Part shown: positions 5,628 through 6,269 of the stretch, piece by piece
How positions within the stretch are numbered: the first letter of the stretch is position 1
How the letters are laid out: each line of letters opens with the position of its first letter
Origin: an uncultured Oscillospiraceae bacterium
GTDB taxonomy: Bacteria > Bacillota > Clostridia > Oscillospirales > Oscillospiraceae
DNA: 6,269 nt
NCBI GenBank assembly: GCA_934567115.1
Contig: CAKTJA010000079.1
Coordinates: forward strand, 1-6,269
Direction: 5' to 3'
Position numbers and translations under genes: made by a program
Notes under the pieces: model-generated
Told to the model about the DNA's origin: nothing
Databases searched by the model: none
What the model saw: only the letters and a program-made list of their open reading frames with translations

Positions 5628-6269
5628 TCAGGCGGGGGAGCTGAGGAGCGCTTCCGCCCGCGAGAGAAAGTCCCTGACGGAACGCAGCTGTGCCTCGACG
5701 GACGCGGGGCTGGCCCCGCCGAGCGAGTTCCGCTTGGCAACGCAGGTCTCAAGCGATATTTCGCCGTAAACGTCTTCGTCGAACCGATCGCTGTACTGCC
5801 GCAGAACATCGAGAGGGAGCGCCTCGAGCACGGTGTCGTTTTGGATGCAGTATGCCACGAGCTTCCCCGCGATCTTATAGGCGCTGCGGAAGGGAACGCC
5901 TTTTTTTGCCAGATAATCCGCAAGGTCCGTGGCGTTGATAAAGCCCTTCTGCGCCGCGCGGTACATGCTGTCCGCGCAGACGTGCATGCCCGCAAGCATC
6001 GGAGTGAACACCTCGAGGCATGCCTTGACTGTGTCAACGCAGTCGAACAGCGCCTCCTTATCCTCCTGCATGTCCTTGTTGTAGGCGAGAGGAAGCCCCT
6101 TGAACGTGGTGAGCAGCGCCATCAGGTCCCCGTAGACACGCCCGGTCTTTCCGCGGCAAAGCTCCGCCATGTCGGGGTTTTTCTTCTGCGGCATGATGGA
6201 CGAGCCGGTGGTAAAGCTGTCGTCCAGCTCGATGAAGTGAAATTCCCAGCTTGACCAGAGGACCAGCTC
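5628..6269 (-). CDS. argH: Argininosuccinate lyase (C-terminal part)
   Basis: This holds the last 213 residues of argininosuccinate lyase, which splits argininosuccinate into arginine and fumarate in the final step of arginine synthesis (cytoplasmic homotetramer). The frame is open to the window edge, so the N-terminal half (the family is about 460 residues) lies outside. Near the beginning of the fragment is the fumarase/aspartase superfamily signature GSSIMPQKKNP (fragment residues 22-32, plus 6174-6206), whose flexible serine loop carries the catalytic serine. It is preceded by the ASL-typical LVLWSSWEFHFIELDDSFTT. Downstream blocks (TGRVYGDLMALLTTFKGLPLAYNKD, here split as TGRVYGDLMALL and GLPLAYNKDMQEDKE, then the TDLADYLAKKGVPFR segment) are typical ASL. 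The product ends in SRAEALLSSPA with a TGA stop and is followed by its own terminator. No defect is seen. Confidence 0.96.
   Translation of the reverse strand, partial: ELVLWSSWEFHFIELDDSFTTGSSIMPQKKNPDMAELCRGKTGRVYGDLMALLTTFKGLPLAYNKDMQEDKEALFDCVDTVKACLEVFTPMLAGMHVCADSMYRAAQKGFINATDLADYLAKKGVPFRSAYKIAGKLVAYCIQNDTVLEALPLDVLRQYSDRFDEDVYGEISLETCVAKRNSLGGASPASVEAQLRSVRDFLSRAEALLSSPA

Noticed and set aside
5595..6254. 219-codon plus-strand frame opposite argH
   Set aside because: It is a shadow of argH, which carries the clear GSSIMPQKKNP signature.

Overview
The window looks like chromosome from an anaerobic, fairly GC-rich Clostridia-type Firmicute, possibly Oscillospiraceae. This rests on the gene content (2-hydroxyglutaryl-CoA dehydratase plus a biotin-dependent sodium-pumping decarboxylase), strong AGGAGG-type ribosome binding sites and strong GC codon bias. 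The genus cannot be fixed from the sequence alone.

Positions 1-4345, plus strand: the downstream part of a glutamate-fermentation (hydroxyglutarate pathway) locus. In order it holds the 3' part of hgdA, complete hgdB, a 140-nt gap with a candidate promoter, then gcdD, gcdC and gcdB, closed by a strong intrinsic terminator. HgdA and HgdB form the dehydratase that turns (R)-2-hydroxyglutaryl-CoA into glutaconyl-CoA. GcdB, GcdC and GcdD are the membrane carboxybiotin decarboxylase, the biotin carrier and the small membrane anchor of the decarboxylase that would convert glutaconyl-CoA to crotonyl-CoA while exporting Na+. The carboxyltransferase subunit (gcdA), the CoA-transferase (gctAB) and the dehydratase activator (hgdC) are not in the window and may lie upstream.

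Positions 4346-5115: a short gene-free stretch, then a minus-strand GNAT acetyltransferase gene with a clear RBS and a candidate promoter.

Positions 5116-5627: intergenic. The notable content is a 146-bp non-coding element bounded by 20-bp inverted repeats (one mismatch). It contains a perfect 15-bp hairpin, abuts a 17-bp palindrome, and resembles a MITE. Next comes an intrinsic terminator for argH.

Positions 5628-6269, minus strand: the C-terminal part of argH (argininosuccinate lyase, arginine biosynthesis), cut by the window edge.

I see no wholly new multigene system. The inverted-repeat element at 5372-5517 is the least explained structure.
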